Of a stretch of DNA of 64,000 nucleotides, positions 50,066 to 60,900 are shown piece after piece; position 1 is the stretch's first letter; each line of letters begins with the position of its first letter. The notes beneath the pieces were generated by a model that was given only the letters and a program-made list of their open reading frames with translations, had not been told where the DNA came from and did not search any database. A program made the position numbers and the translations under genes. This DNA comes from Streptomyces vinaceus. GTDB taxonomy: Bacteria; Actinomycetota; Actinomycetes; Streptomycetales; Streptomycetaceae. The stretch spans positions 1,984,001-2,048,000 of the forward strand of contig NZ_CP023692.1 in NCBI RefSeq assembly GCF_008704935.1, read 5' to 3'.

Positions 50066-50995
50066 TCAGCCTGCCTGGGCCGGTCCCTGGCGGGGGTCGT
50101 CCTTGGTGTATGTGAGGCGTTCCACCTGACCCGGCTGGAAGTCGTCCTTGATCTCCTTGCCGTTCACGAAGAGCTTCACGACCCCGGCGTCACCGAGGAC
50201 GAGGTCGATGGACTCCTTGTCCGTGAAGGTCTTGGACTGGCCGGGGGTCAGCGTCCCGTCGAACAGCAGCCGGCCGCTGTGGTCCTTCGCGGAGATCCAG
50301 CTCTCTCCGTCGTTGGCCGTCAGGACGACCGTGACGACATCCTTGGGCGCGGCGGCGATCGCACTGTCCGAGGGCTCCGGCTTGGGGGCCTTCGGGCTCT
50401 GCTGCGGCTGGGGCTGGGCGGCCGGCTTTCCGGCCGACTGCTTGGGCGCGGCCTGCGGGGCGGCGGAGGCGTCCGCCATCTGGCGCTTCTCCTTCGCGTC
50501 GCCGCCGCTGAAGGCGGTGAAGCCCACGAAGCCGATCACGGCGACGATGGCGGCGACCATGGCCGCGGTCCAGTTGGGCCGCTGCCGCTCGGGACGGATG
50601 CGCTCGGCGTCGAACATCGGCGCGGCGGGCGTGGGGGCCGGCCGGCCGCCGTGGGCCGCGTCGTACGCGTCGACCAGGGGTTCCGGATCGATATGGACGG
50701 CGCGGGCGAGCGTACGGATGTGACCGCGGGCGTAGACGTCGCCGCCGCACCGCGTGAAATCGTCAGCTTCGATCGCGTGCACGATCGGGATGCGCACACG
50801 GGTGGTGGAACTGACCTCGTCGACAGTGAGCCCGGCGGCGATCCGGGCCTTCTTCAGGGCCGTCCCGATGGACGGTCCTTCGGCCTTGCGTTCGATGATG
50901 CGGTCCTCGGACCGGTCGTCGGTCGAAGGACGCTCATCTTCGGGGGAGTTGGAGTTGCCGATGGACACGAGGGCGCCTTTCGAGCGTGTAGCCAC
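50066..50995 (-). CDS. RodZ-like HTH membrane protein (DUF4115)
   Basis: A 309-residue protein in the RodZ style. A cytoplasmic HTH lies at about 42-100 (G-T-A-L-K-K-A-R-I-A-A-G-L-T-V-D-E-V). One membrane segment follows at 144-162. A Pro/Gln/Ala/Lys linker and an extracellular DUF4115 beta domain (210-300) complete it. RodZ proteins tie the MreB/cell-wall machinery to the membrane. The place next to ftsK fits an envelope role but is not proof. GTG 50995 is used; GTG 50968 with AAAGG seven bases upstream is an equal alternative. Confidence 0.85.
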   Translation of the reverse strand: MATRSKGALVSIGNSNSPEDERPSTDDRSEDRIIERKAEGPSIGTALKKARIAAGLTVDEVSSTTRVRIPIVHAIEADDFTRCGGDVYARGHIRTLARAVHIDPEPLVDAYDAAHGGRPAPTPAAPMFDAERIRPERQRPNWTAAMVAAIVAVIGFVGFTAFSGGDAKEKRQMADASAAPQAAPKQSAGKPAAQPQPQQSPKAPKPEPSDSAIAAAPKDVVTVVLTANDGESWISAKDHSGRLLFDGTLTPGQSKTFTDKESIDLVLGDAGVVKLFVNGKEIKDDFQPGQVERLTYTKDDPRQGPAQAG

Positions 50996-51008
50996 CTGCT
51001 GGATGTCC

Positions 51009-51039
51009 AGTCTAGGGGGGTGACGAAAGGGTGGAGCAA
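51009..51039 (-). promoter_or_regulatory. Candidate promoter of the RodZ-like gene
   Basis: On the minus strand TTGCTC (51039-51034), 19 bases and TAGACT (51014-51009). The -10 is good, the spacer long. It lies 13 bases before GTG 50995, or 40 before GTG 50968, which may favour the shorter protein. Confidence 0.4.
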
Positions 51040-51187
51040 CCGGAGGGTGGACTTCCTACGCCATCCGAATGGCAATCCGAACAGAGTCTGGGAAGTCCGG
51101 GTGCTGCGACGGCCCCGCACCGGGCACGGTGCCGTCACCTCCCTCAACTTGACGCGGGCCCAGGGGAAACGGTTGCCCGCCCGTGAA

Positions 51188-54028
51188 TCACGGTTGGGTC
51201 TCTCCCCGGATGACGGCGAGGACCCCGTCCAGCTCGTCCGCCTTGACCAGGACGTCGCGCGCCTTCGAACCCTCGCTCGGGCCGACGATCCCCCGCGACT
51301 CCATCAGGTCCATGAGGCGGCCGGCCTTCGCGAAGCCCACCCGCAGCTTGCGCTGGAGCATCGAGGTCGACCCGAACTGGGTGGAGACCACCAGCTCGGC
51401 CGCCTGGCACAGCAGGTCCAGGTCGTCGCCGATCTCCTCGTCGATCTCCTTCTTCTGCTTCTGCCCGACCGTGACGTCGTCCCGGAAGACCGGGGCCATC
51501 TGGTCCTTGCAGTGCTGGACGATCCCGGCGATCTCGTCCTCGGTGACGAAGGCGCCCTGGAGGCGCACCGGCTTGTTCGCCCCCATCGGCAGGAACAGCC
51601 CGTCGCCCTTGCCGATCAGCTTCTCGGCGCCCGGCTGGTCGAGGATGACCCGGCTGTCGGCGAGCGAGGAGGTGGCGAAGGCGAGCCGCGAGGGCACGTT
51701 CGCCTTGATCAGGCCGGTGACCACGTCCACCGAGGGCCGCTGGGTGGCGAGCACCAGGTGGATGCCGGCCGCGCGGGCCAGCTGGGTGATGCGGACGATC
51801 GAGTCCTCCACGTCGCGCGGGGCCACCATCATCAGGTCGGCGAGCTCGTCGACGATCACCAGCAGGTACGGGTACGGGCTGAGCTCCCGCTCGCTGCCCG
51901 GTGGCAGTTTGATCTTGCCGTCCCGGATGGCCTGGTTGAAGTCGTCGATGTGCCGGTAGCCGAAGGCGGCCAGGTCGTCGTAGCGCAGGTCCATCTCGCG
52001 CACGACCCACTGGAGGGCCTCGGCGGCCCGCTTGGGGTTGGTGATGATCGGCGTGATCAGGTGCGGGATGCCCTCGTACGCCGTCAGCTCGACGCGCTTG
52101 GGGTCCACCAGCACCATCCGGACGTCCTCCGGGGTGGCCCGCACCATCACCGAGGTGATCAGGCAGTTGATGCAGGAGGACTTTCCGGAGCCGGTGGCGC
52201 CGGCCACCAGCACGTGCGGCATCTTCGCGAGGTTGGCCATGACGTAGCCGCCCTCGACGTCCTTGCCGAGCGCCACCAGCATCGGATGGTCGTCCTCGGC
52301 CGCGTCCGCGAGCCGCAGCACGTCGCCCAGGTTGACCATCTCGCGGTCGGTGTTCGGGATCTCGATGCCGACGGCCGACTTGCCCGGGATCGGGCTGATG
52401 ATCCGGACGTCCGGCGAGGCCACCGCGTACGCGATGTTCTTGGTCAGTGCCGTGATCCGCTCGACCTTGACCGCGGCGCCGAGGGTGACCTCGTACCGGG
52501 TGACCGTCGGGCCCCGGGTGAAGCCGGTGACGTCCGCGTCGACCTTGAACTCGGTGAACACGTTGCGCAGCGAGGCGACCACCGCGTCGTTGGCGGCGCT
52601 GCGGGTCTTGCCCGGCCCGCCCTTCTCCAGCAGGTCGAGCGAGGGGAGGGCGTACGTGATGTCCCCGCGCAGCTGGAGCTGCTCGGCGCGGGGCGGCAGC
52701 GGCTGGGCGGCCGGCGGGGCCTTGGTGAGGTCCGGGACGGACAGGGTCCCGGACGCCGCGGCGGTGGTGTCGTGCGGGCCCTCGGCCGGCTCCGGCTCCG
52801 CGCCCGCACCCGCGCCCCGGTCCCGGCCCTGGTCCGCGGGCGCGGCCCCGGGCCGCTCCGCCCGCGCCGGCGGCACGGGCGGCACCGGAGCGGTGATCTC
52901 CGCCCCCTCGCGTCCGGCGCGCTCCCCCGAGATGCCCTGCGTCAGATCGGCCACCAGCGGGGAGGGCGGCATTCCGCCGTAGACCGCCCCGTCCAGCGCG
53001 GCGGCGGCCGCGGCGGCCACGTCGACGGCGTCCATCTCCCGCTCGGCGGCCGGCCGGGCCGGGGTGCGGCGCGGACGCCGCCGGCGGGCGAGCGCCTGCT
53101 CCTCGGCGGCGTCGGCGGGATCGGCGGAACCGGCCGGCCCCACCGCGGCACCGCCGGCGGATCCCGACCGGGCCCGCCACTGCTCGGGGTCGTGCCGGTC
53201 GGCGGCGCCGCCCTCCCCGTACCCCTCGTCGTACTCGTTCGGGGCGATGATCCCCAGCCGGATCCCGAGCCGCCGCAGCCGCTGCGGGATCGCGTTCACC
53301 GGGGTCGCGGTGACCACGAGCAGCCCGAAGACCGTCAGCAGCACCAGCATCGGCACGGCCAGCGGCGCGCCCATGGTGAAGATCAGCGGCTTGGAGGCGG
53401 CCCAGCCGATCAGCCCGCCCGCGTCCTGCATGGCGGTGGTGCCCTCGTCGCGGCCGGGTGCCCCGCAGGCGATGTGCACGAGGCCGAGGACCCCGATGGC
53501 GAGCGCGGAGAGGCCGACGCCGATCCGGCCGTTGGCATCGGGCTGCTCGGGATGGCGGATGAAACGTACCGCCATCACGCCCAGCAGGATCGGCACGAGC
53601 AGATCCAGTCGTCCGAAGGCACCCGTGACCAGCATGGTCACCAGATCCCCGACGGGACCGCTCAGGTTCGACCAGGTACCGGCGGCGACGATCAGCGCGA
53701 GGGCGAGCAGCAGCAGCGCGACGCCGTCCTTGCGGTGGGCGGGGTCGAGGTTCTTGGCCCCCTGGCCCACTCCGCGGAACACCGCGCCGACCGCGTGCGC
53801 GCAGCCCAGCCACACGGCGCGCACCAGCCGCACCACGCCCCCGGTGGGGGACGGCGCGGGCTTCGGCGGCGCCTTCTTCGCGGGGGCGCGCCGGGGCGCC
53901 GCCGCCTTCTTCGCGGCGGACCCGCGCGCGGCGGCCGCTTTCTTCGCCGGCGCCGTCGTCCGGCCGGTGCGGCCCTTCGCGGTGCCCGCTGCGCTCTGGG
54001 AACCCTTGCCGGACGTACGTGAGGCCAT
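51188..54028 (-). CDS. ftsK: DNA translocase FtsK
   Basis: A 946-residue FtsK/SpoIIIE translocase that pumps chromosomes across closing sporulation septa. A Lys/Ala/Pro-rich N-terminal tail (1-60) with A-A-K-K-A repeats is followed by four membrane segments (about 85-260). A Pro/Ala/Glu-rich linker follows, then the motor with Walker A A-G-A-T-G-S-G-K-S-S near residue 609 and L-V-D-P-K-R-V-E-L. The gamma DNA-reading domain is at the end (L-Q-R-K-L-R-V-G-F-A-K-A-G-R). I start at ATG 54028. Confidence 0.96.
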   Translation of the reverse strand: MASRTSGKGSQSAAGTAKGRTGRTTAPAKKAAAARGSAAKKAAAPRRAPAKKAPPKPAPSPTGGVVRLVRAVWLGCAHAVGAVFRGVGQGAKNLDPAHRKDGVALLLLALALIVAAGTWSNLSGPVGDLVTMLVTGAFGRLDLLVPILLGVMAVRFIRHPEQPDANGRIGVGLSALAIGVLGLVHIACGAPGRDEGTTAMQDAGGLIGWAASKPLIFTMGAPLAVPMLVLLTVFGLLVVTATPVNAIPQRLRRLGIRLGIIAPNEYDEGYGEGGAADRHDPEQWRARSGSAGGAAVGPAGSADPADAAEEQALARRRRPRRTPARPAAEREMDAVDVAAAAAAALDGAVYGGMPPSPLVADLTQGISGERAGREGAEITAPVPPVPPARAERPGAAPADQGRDRGAGAGAEPEPAEGPHDTTAAASGTLSVPDLTKAPPAAQPLPPRAEQLQLRGDITYALPSLDLLEKGGPGKTRSAANDAVVASLRNVFTEFKVDADVTGFTRGPTVTRYEVTLGAAVKVERITALTKNIAYAVASPDVRIISPIPGKSAVGIEIPNTDREMVNLGDVLRLADAAEDDHPMLVALGKDVEGGYVMANLAKMPHVLVAGATGSGKSSCINCLITSVMVRATPEDVRMVLVDPKRVELTAYEGIPHLITPIITNPKRAAEALQWVVREMDLRYDDLAAFGYRHIDDFNQAIRDGKIKLPPGSERELSPYPYLLVIVDELADLMMVAPRDVEDSIVRITQLARAAGIHLVLATQRPSVDVVTGLIKANVPSRLAFATSSLADSRVILDQPGAEKLIGKGDGLFLPMGANKPVRLQGAFVTEDEIAGIVQHCKDQMAPVFRDDVTVGQKQKKEIDEEIGDDLDLLCQAAELVVSTQFGSTSMLQRKLRVGFAKAGRLMDLMESRGIVGPSEGSKARDVLVKADELDGVLAVIRGETQP

Positions 54029-54179
54029 GGGCCCGAGGTTACCGGTGCGCGCGCCGGTGGACACGCGTGCCCACCCCTTCACCCGTTCGTGTCGCGCGCC
54101 GCGTCAGTGCTTTGACGCACCGCCAGACACGACGGTGGTGCGAACGGCCAGGCAGGCGGCCCCTCGTGGGCTCGGGCGC

Positions 54180-54860
54180 TCAGCCCTGCGCGGGCAGCAT
54201 CGGCGTTCCCCCGCCGGTCCCGGGCTCCAGCGCGTCGAGCGCCCGCCGCAGTCCGGTGAGCTTGCGCTCCAGATGGGCCGCTGTCGCCACGACCGCCGCG
54301 TCGGCCGATTCCTCGCCGAGCTGCTTGGTCAGCGCCTCCGCCTGCTCCTCGACCGCCGCGAGCCGCGCGGAGAGCTCGGCCAGCAGGCCGGCCGTCTCCT
54401 TGCTGCCCTCGCCGCCCGCACCGCCGCCCTCCAGCTGGAGCCGCAGCAGCGCCGCCTGCTCGCGCAGCTGGCAGTTCTTCGTGTACAGCTCCACGAACAC
54501 CGAGACCTTGGCCCGCAGCACCCACGGGTCGAAGGGCTTGGAGATGTAGTCCACCGCTCCCGCCGCGTAGCCGCGGAACGTGTGGTGCGGACCGTGATTG
54601 ATCGCGGTGAGGAAGATGATCGGGATGTCCCGGGTCCGTTCGCGCCGCTTGATGTGCGCGGCGGTCTCGAATCCGTCCATCCCGGGCATCTGCACATCCA
54701 GCAGGATGACCGCGAAATCGTCCGTCAGCAGCGCCTTGAGCGCTTCCTCCCCCGACGACGCCCGGACCAGTGTCTGATCGAGCGCGGAGAGGATGGCCTC
54801 CAGCGCCAGCAGATTCTCCGGCCGGTCGTCGACCAGGAGGATCTTGGCCTTCTGCACCAT
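54180..54860 (-). CDS. osaB: Response regulator OsaB
   Basis: A 226-residue response regulator without a DNA-binding domain. The receiver is at 1-125: L-L-V-D-D-R-P-E-N, phospho-acceptor Asp in L-L-D-V-Q-M-P-G-M-D-G near 55, and K-P-F-D near 105. A coiled-coil-like C-terminal half rich in Leu, Ala and Glu follows (130-210). In S. coelicolor OsaB partners the hybrid kinase OsaA and is needed for growth under high osmolarity. GGAGG lies seven bases before ATG 54860; an upstream extension is unsupported. Confidence 0.88.
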   Translation of the reverse strand: MVQKAKILLVDDRPENLLALEAILSALDQTLVRASSGEEALKALLTDDFAVILLDVQMPGMDGFETAAHIKRRERTRDIPIIFLTAINHGPHHTFRGYAAGAVDYISKPFDPWVLRAKVSVFVELYTKNCQLREQAALLRLQLEGGGAGGEGSKETAGLLAELSARLAAVEEQAEALTKQLGEESADAAVVATAAHLERKLTGLRRALDALEPGTGGGTPMLPAQG

Positions 54861-55038
54861 GCCCTGTCCTCCTCGCCCCGGCATGGGGCCTCCCCGGCTC
54901 CTGGCACCGGCCTGTACGCCGGGCCCCGCCCCAGAAGAGGACGGCATCCTTGCGCCGTCCGTCCTTGTGCCGGTCATCGTAGCCCCAGTCCCGAGATCGC
55001 CACACCCTGTCACCAGGATGTCACTGTGCACGAAGCAG

Positions 55039-55091
55039 AAACGGTGTGGGGGAGCAGAAGGTTCCCCGCTGCCCGCCCTTTCACACCGTTT
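55039..55091 (-). terminator. Inverted repeat in the osaA-osaB gap
   Basis: AAACGGTGTG (55039-55048) and CACACCGTTT (55082-55091) are perfect arms 33 bases apart. Inside, GGGGAGCAG and CTGCCC-type runs can pair further. It lies 47 bases after the osaA stop and could terminate osaA, leaving osaB under its own promoter in the rest of the 277-base gap. No clear promoter boxes are seen there. Confidence 0.5.
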
Positions 55092-55137
55092 TCGCCACGG
55101 TCAGTCAGCAATTGGTATCAGAGTGCTCGCCCGCCGA

Positions 55138-58100
55138 TCACTTGCCCCGCATCCACTGTTCCATGACCGACAGGAGATAGTCCGGGTCGACCGGCTTGGT
55201 GACGTAGTCGGAAGCACCGGAGTCGATCGCCTTCTCCCGGTCCCCCTTCATCGCCTTCGCCGTCAGCGCGATGATCGGCAGTCCGGCGAACTGCGGCATC
55301 CGCCGGATCGCCGAGGTCGTCGCGTACCCGTCCATCTCCGGCATCATGATGTCCATCAGTACGACCGTCACATCGTCGTGCTGCTCCAGGACTTCGATGC
55401 CCTCGCGTCCGTTCTCCGCGTACAGCACCGCCAGTCCGTGCTGCTCCAGCACGGAGGTCAGCGCGAACACGTTGCGCACGTCGTCGTCCACGATGAGCAC
55501 CTTCTCGCCGTGGAAGTCGTACGACCGCGGCAGCACCGGGAGTTCCTCCTCCGGATTGACCCAGTCGCCCTCGGGCCCCTGCGTGTTCGGCTGCCCCGGC
55601 ACCGCCGTACGCGGCTCCAGGTCGCTCAGCGCCTTGCGCCTGCGCCGGAACAGCGCGGCCCCGCCCTGCCCCTGACCGGCCGGCTCGGCGGCCGGCAGCG
55701 CGGGCCGTGCCTGCTGCGCGTGCTGCGGCTGCGCCGCGGAGACCGGCGCCGCCGGGGTGGCCGGCAGCGCGGGCCGCGCGCCGTCGCCCTGCCTGCGGTA
55801 CACCTCGCCGCGCCCGCCGCCCGGCGTGGGCGGCGCGTACCCCTGCGGCGGCAGCTCGCTCGGGTGCAGCGGCAGGTACAGCGTGAACGTGGAGCCGCGG
55901 CCGGGTTCGCTCGCCGCGTGGATCTCCCCGCCCAGCAGCCGGGCGATCTCCCGGCTGATGGACAGCCCGAGCCCCGTACCGCCGTACTTCCTGCTCGTCG
56001 TCCCGTCGGCCTGCTTGAACGCCTCGAAGATCACCAGCATCTTGCTCGCCGCGATCCCGATGCCGGTGTCCGTCACCGAGAAGGCGATCAGGTCCGCGTC
56101 CGCCTCGCGCAGCGAGCCTGCCTCCAGCAGCTGCTCCCGGATCGCCGTCGGCACGTCGGAGCCCGCGGGCCGGATCACCAGCTCCACCGCCCCGGTGTCG
56201 GTGAACTTCACCGCGTTCGACAGCAGGTTGCGCAGCACCTGGAGCAGCCGCTGCTCGTCCGTGTGCAGGGTCGCGGGCAGCTCCGGGGAGACCCGGACCG
56301 AGAAGTCCAGCCCCTTCTCCGCGGTCAGCGGCCGGAAGGTGGCCTCCACGTAGTCCACGAGCTGCACGAGCGCGATCCGCGTCGGCGAGACGTCCATCTT
56401 CCCCGCCTCGACCTTCGACAGGTCGAGGATGTCGTTGATCAGCTGGAGCAGGTCGGAGCCCGCGCCGTGGATGGTCTCCGCGAACTCCACCTGCTTCGGC
56501 GACAGGTTCTCGTCCGCGTTGTCGGCGAGCAGCTTGGCCAGGATCAGCAGCGAGTTGAGCGGCGTACGCAGCTCGTGCGACATGTTCGCCAGGAACTCGG
56601 ACTTGTAGCGCATCGAGACCGCGAGCTGCTCGGCGCGCTCCTCCAGGACCTGCCGGGCCTCCTCGATCTCGGTGTTCTTCACCTCGATGTCCCGGTTCTG
56701 CTGGGCCAGCAGCTCCGCCTTCTCCTCCAGCTCGGCATTGGCGGCCTGGAGCGCCTTCTGCCGGTTCTCCAGCTCGTCGGAGCGCTCCCGGAGCTGCTCG
56801 GTCATCTCCTGCGACTGCTTGAGCAGCATCTCCGTCTTGGAGTTGACGCTGATCGTGTTGACGCTCGTACCGATCATCTCGGCGATCTGGCTCAGGAAGT
56901 CCTTCTGGATCTGCGTGAAGGGCTGGAACGACGCCAGCTCGATGACGCCGAGCACCTTCCCCTCGAACAGCACCGGCAGCACGATCACATGGGCCGGCGG
57001 CGCCTCCCCGAGCCCCGAGGAGATCTTCAGGTAGCCCGGCGGGGTGTTCTCGACGAGGATCGTCCGCTTCTCCTCGGCGACGGTCCCGATCAGCCCCTCC
57101 CCCGGCCGGAACGAGGTGGGCACCGCCCCGCCCGCGTACGCGTAACTCCCGCGCATCCGCAGCTCGTACGAGCCGTCGGGACCGCCCTCGGTCCCGATCT
57201 CCGTGGTGCCGCCCGAGGGCAGCGCCAGGAAGAACGCGCCGTGCTGGGCGGAGACCACCGGCGTCAGCTCGCTCATGATCAGCGAGGCCACGTCGTCCAG
57301 CTCGCGGCGGCCCTGCATCAGGGCGGAGATCCGGGCCAGGTTGCCCTTCAGCCAGTCCTGCTCCTTGTTGGCCAAGGTGGTGTCGCGCAGGTTCGCGATC
57401 ATCGTGTTGATGTTGTCCTGGAGGACCTGGATCTCGCCCGACGCGTCCACGTCGATCTTCAGGTTGAGATCACCGCGGGTCACCGCGGTGGCCACGGCCG
57501 CGATCGCACGCACCTGCCGGGTCAGGTTCCCGGCCATCTCGTTCACGGACTCCGTGAGGTCGCGCCACGTGCCGTCCACGTCCCGGACCCGCGCCTGACC
57601 GCCCAGGATCCCCTCGGTACCCACCTCGCGGGCCACCCGCGTCACCTGGTCGGCGAACGAGGACAGCTGGTCGACCATCGTGTTGATCGTCGTCTTCAGC
57701 TCCAGGATCTCGCCCCGGGCGTCGATGTCGATCTTCTTGGTCATGTCGCCCTTGGCGATGGCGGTCGTCACCATGGCGATCTGCCGCACCTGGCCGGTGA
57801 GGTTGGAGGCCATGAAGTTCACCGAATCGGTGAGGTCCTTCCACGTACCCGACACACCCGGCACGTGCGCCTGACCGCCCAGGCGGCCCTCCGTACCCAC
57901 CTCGCGGGCCACGCGCGTGACCTCGTCCGCGAACGAGGACAGGGTCTTGACCATCGTGTTGACCGTGTCCGCGAGCTGCGCGACCTCACCGCGCGCCTCG
58001 ACCGTGACCGTCTTCGTCAGATCGCCGTTGGCCACCGCCGCCGAGACCTGCGAGATGTTGCGCACCTGCGAGGTCAGGTTGTTGGCCATCAAGTTGACGT

Positions 58101-60672
58101 TGTCGCTGAGGTCCTTCCAGATGCCGGTCACCCCGCGCACGCGCGCCTGACCGCCCAGGATGCCCTCGGTACCCACCTCGCGGGCCACCCGGGTCACCTG
58201 CTCGGCGAACGAGGACAGCTGGTCCACCATCGTGTTCACGGTCGTGACGAGTTCGAGGATCTCGCCCTTCGCGTCCACGGTGATCTTCTTCGACAGGTCG
58301 CCCATGGCGACCGCCGTCGTCACCTCGGCGATGTTGCGCACCTGCGAGGTCAGGTTGTTCGCCATGAAGTTGACGGACTGCGTGAGGTCCTTCCAGGTGC
58401 CGGAGACCCCCTTCACCTCCGCCTGACCGCCCAGGATGCCCTCGGTACCCACCTCGCGGGCCACCCGGGTCACCTGCTCCGCGAAGTTCGAGAGCTGGTC
58501 GACCATCGTGTTGAGGGTGTTCTTCAGCTCCAGGATCTCGCCGCGCGCGTCCACGTCGATCTTCTGGGAGAGATCGCCGCGGGCCACCGCCGTCGCGACC
58601 TGGGCGATGTTGCGCACCTGCGAGGTCAGGTTCCCGGCCATGCCGTTCACCGAATCCGTCAGGTCGCGCCATACGCCGGCCACACCGGGCACCTGCGCCT
58701 GGCCGCCGAGCCGGCCCTCCGTACCCACGTCCCGGGCCACCCGGGTCACCTGCTCCGCGAAGGCCGAGAGCTGGTCGACCATCGTGTTGATGGTGTTCTT
58801 CAGCTCCAGGATCTCGCCGCGCGCGTCCACGTCGATCTTCTGGGAGAGATCGCCGCGGGCCACCGCCGTGGTCACCTGCGCGATCTGCCGCACCTGGGAG
58901 GTCAGGTTGCCGGCCATGAAGTTGACGGAGTCCGTGAGCTCCTTCCAGGTGCCCGAGACCCCCTCCACCCGGGCCTGGCCGCCGAGGCGGCCCTCCGTAC
59001 CCACGTCCCGCGCCATCCGCGTGACCTGGTCGGCGAAGCTGGAGAGCTGGTCCACCATCGTGTTCACGGTGTTCTTCAGCTGGAGCATCTCGCCCGAGAC
59101 GTCCACGGTGACCTTCTGCGACAGGTCGCCGTTGGCCACCGCCGTCGTCACCTGCGCGATGTTGCGCACCTGGCCGGTGAGGTTGCGGAAGGCGGTGTTC
59201 ACCGAATCGGTGAGGTCCTTCCACGTGCCCGCCGCACCCGGCACCTGCGCCTGACCGCCCAGCTCACCCTCGACGCCGACCTCACGGGCCACACGCGTCA
59301 CTTCCGCGCCGAAGGACTGGAGCTGGTCCACCATCGTGTTGACGGTGTTCTTCAGCTCCAGCATCTCGCCGGCCACGTCGACCGTGACCTTCTGCGACAG
59401 GTCGCCGTTGGCCACCGCCGTCGTCACCGTCGCGATGTCCCGCACCTGCGTGGTGAGGTTGCGGAAGACCGTGTTCACCGAATCGGTGAGGTCCTTCCAC
59501 GTACCCGCCGCGCCCGGCACCTGCGCCTGGCCGCCGAGCGTTCCCTTCGCCCCGACCTCGCTCGCCACGCGCGTGACCTCGTCCGCGAAGGTCCGCAGCG
59601 TCTCCGTCATCTGGTTGATCGTTTCGGCCAGCTGCGCCACCTCGCCGCGCGCGCTGACCCGTACCTTCTGCGACAGATCACCGTTGGCCACGGCCGTCGT
59701 GACCTGCGCGATCCCGCGCACCTGGGCCGTCAGGTTGCCCGCCATCGTATTGACGGAGTCGGTCAGGTCCTTCCAGACACCCGCGACCCCGGGCACCTTC
59801 GCCTGGCCGCCGAGCTCACCCTCCGTACCCACCTCGCGCGCGACCCGCGTCACCTCGGAGGAGAACGACGACAGCTGGTCCACCATCGTGTTCACGGTGT
59901 TCTTCAGCTGGAGCATCTCGCCGGCCACGTGCACCGTGACCTTGCGCGACAGATCGCCCTTCGCCACCGCCGTCGTGACGAGAGCGATGTCACGCACCTG
60001 AGCGGTGAGGCGGTACGCCATCGTGTTGACGGAGTCGGTCAGGTCCTTCCAGGAACCCGACATCCCGCGCACCTGGGCCTGACCGCCCAGCTTGCCCTCG
60101 GTACCCACCTCCAGCGCGACCCGCGTCACCTCGTCGGTGAACGCCGACAGCTGGTCGACCAGGTTGTTGACCGTACGCCCGACCTTCAGGAACTCACCGC
60201 GCAGCGGATGCCCGGCCCCGTCCGCGGCCTGCGTCCGCAGGTCCATCCGCTGGTCCAGATCACCCTCGGCGACCGCCGACAGCACCCGGCCCACCTCGGA
60301 CACCGGCCGGGCCAGATCGTCCACCAGCTGGTTCGAGGCGTCGATCGCGGCCGCCCAGGAACCCTCACAGGCACCTGTTTCCAGCCGTTCGCTCAGCTTG
60401 CCCTCGCGGCCCACCATCCGCCGCACCCGCGAGAGCTCTCCCGTCAGATGGAGATTGCGATCGGCGACCTCGTTGTAGACGGCGGCGATCTCCGCCATCA
60501 CACCGTCGCCGGACACCGTCAGCCGCTTGCGGAAATTCCCGTCCCGCATCGACACCAGGGCCGTGAGCAGCCGGTTCAGGGCAGCGGTATCGACTTCCGT
60601 CGTGCCGCCCCGACGGGACCTCCCGCCCTTCGGGCGCGTTCCCGTTCGCCGCACCGCTGCGCCAGACTCCAC
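55138..60672 (-). CDS. osaA: Hybrid histidine kinase OsaA with eleven HAMP repeats
   Basis: A 1844-residue cytoplasmic-looking kinase with no clear membrane segment. Residues about 165-1095 are eleven tandem HAMP units of exactly 92 residues each (T-T-A-V-A-x-G-D-L-S-x-K and N-T-M-V-D-Q-L). A GAF domain follows at about 1120-1280, then HisKA with the phospho-acceptor His near 1366 ([10 protein letters not shown]). The HATPase is at about 1480-1600 (N-A-V-K-F-T-D, D-T-G-I-G-I). A receiver domain ends the protein, with Asp near 1774. In S. coelicolor OsaA acts with OsaB in osmoadaptation. GTG 60672 is chosen because GGGAGGG lies five bases upstream. It diverges from osaC. Confidence 0.92.
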   Translation of the reverse strand: MESGAAVRRTGTRPKGGRSRRGGTTEVDTAALNRLLTALVSMRDGNFRKRLTVSGDGVMAEIAAVYNEVADRNLHLTGELSRVRRMVGREGKLSERLETGACEGSWAAAIDASNQLVDDLARPVSEVGRVLSAVAEGDLDQRMDLRTQAADGAGHPLRGEFLKVGRTVNNLVDQLSAFTDEVTRVALEVGTEGKLGGQAQVRGMSGSWKDLTDSVNTMAYRLTAQVRDIALVTTAVAKGDLSRKVTVHVAGEMLQLKNTVNTMVDQLSSFSSEVTRVAREVGTEGELGGQAKVPGVAGVWKDLTDSVNTMAGNLTAQVRGIAQVTTAVANGDLSQKVRVSARGEVAQLAETINQMTETLRTFADEVTRVASEVGAKGTLGGQAQVPGAAGTWKDLTDSVNTVFRNLTTQVRDIATVTTAVANGDLSQKVTVDVAGEMLELKNTVNTMVDQLQSFGAEVTRVAREVGVEGELGGQAQVPGAAGTWKDLTDSVNTAFRNLTGQVRNIAQVTTAVANGDLSQKVTVDVSGEMLQLKNTVNTMVDQLSSFADQVTRMARDVGTEGRLGGQARVEGVSGTWKELTDSVNFMAGNLTSQVRQIAQVTTAVARGDLSQKIDVDARGEILELKNTINTMVDQLSAFAEQVTRVARDVGTEGRLGGQAQVPGVAGVWRDLTDSVNGMAGNLTSQVRNIAQVATAVARGDLSQKIDVDARGEILELKNTLNTMVDQLSNFAEQVTRVAREVGTEGILGGQAEVKGVSGTWKDLTQSVNFMANNLTSQVRNIAEVTTAVAMGDLSKKITVDAKGEILELVTTVNTMVDQLSSFAEQVTRVAREVGTEGILGGQARVRGVTGIWKDLSDNVNLMANNLTSQVRNISQVSAAVANGDLTKTVTVEARGEVAQLADTVNTMVKTLSSFADEVTRVAREVGTEGRLGGQAHVPGVSGTWKDLTDSVNFMASNLTGQVRQIAMVTTAIAKGDMTKKIDIDARGEILELKTTINTMVDQLSSFADQVTRVAREVGTEGILGGQARVRDVDGTWRDLTESVNEMAGNLTRQVRAIAAVATAVTRGDLNLKIDVDASGEIQVLQDNINTMIANLRDTTLANKEQDWLKGNLARISALMQGRRELDDVASLIMSELTPVVSAQHGAFFLALPSGGTTEIGTEGGPDGSYELRMRGSYAYAGGAVPTSFRPGEGLIGTVAEEKRTILVENTPPGYLKISSGLGEAPPAHVIVLPVLFEGKVLGVIELASFQPFTQIQKDFLSQIAEMIGTSVNTISVNSKTEMLLKQSQEMTEQLRERSDELENRQKALQAANAELEEKAELLAQQNRDIEVKNTEIEEARQVLEERAEQLAVSMRYKSEFLANMSHELRTPLNSLLILAKLLADNADENLSPKQVEFAETIHGAGSDLLQLINDILDLSKVEAGKMDVSPTRIALVQLVDYVEATFRPLTAEKGLDFSVRVSPELPATLHTDEQRLLQVLRNLLSNAVKFTDTGAVELVIRPAGSDVPTAIREQLLEAGSLREADADLIAFSVTDTGIGIAASKMLVIFEAFKQADGTTSRKYGGTGLGLSISREIARLLGGEIHAASEPGRGSTFTLYLPLHPSELPPQGYAPPTPGGGRGEVYRRQGDGARPALPATPAAPVSAAQPQHAQQARPALPAAEPAGQGQGGAALFRRRRKALSDLEPRTAVPGQPNTQGPEGDWVNPEEELPVLPRSYDFHGEKVLIVDDDVRNVFALTSVLEQHGLAVLYAENGREGIEVLEQHDDVTVVLMDIMMPEMDGYATTSAIRRMPQFAGLPIIALTAKAMKGDREKAIDSGASDYVTKPVDPDYLLSVMEQWMRGK
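57397..60170 (-). repeat. Eleven-unit 276-base tandem repeat inside osaA
   Basis: The anchor ATCGTGTTGA (coding N-T-M) or a close variant recurs at exact 276-base steps from 57397 to 60157. Each unit encodes one 92-residue HAMP module. Units differ by substitution but not length. Central units (about 58200-59300) are the most alike at DNA level. Confidence 0.9.
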
Positions 60673-60900
60673 CGTGTCCCTCCCGAAAGGGTCGACCGCT
60701 GTTCCACCGACACCCGGCGAGTCGCACGCCCGGCTCTTCGATCCTGCCCAGTGTTTCACCCCGGCCGAACCCGGCCATAACACTTCGGCACCATCGCACA
60801 CCGGCCGCACCCTGCGGGTGGAATCCCGGACGACGGCACCATGCCGACCGCGAAGGTAAGTAACCTGGCACCCGATGTCCAACCGCGTCGAAGGAGATTC
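60673..60900. other. osaA-osaC divergent promoter region
   Basis: This 228-base gap holds the promoters for both osa genes. I looked for SigB-type sites (GNNT-N14-16-GGGTAY) because osaC is tied to SigB in S. coelicolor, and found no full match by eye. GGGAGGG (osaA) and AAGGAG (osaC) ribosome sites lie at its ends. An in-frame ATG at 60841 is an alternative osaC start. Confidence 0.5.

Noticed and set aside
50018..54022. A 1334-codon open frame on the plus strand
   Set aside because: It is antisense to ftsK and the RodZ-like gene, with no recognisable motif.
54793..60780. A 1995-codon open frame on the plus strand
   Set aside because: It mirrors the HAMP repeats of osaA as His/Arg/Leu repeats. 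The real gene is on the minus strand with a good ribosome site and kinase motifs.
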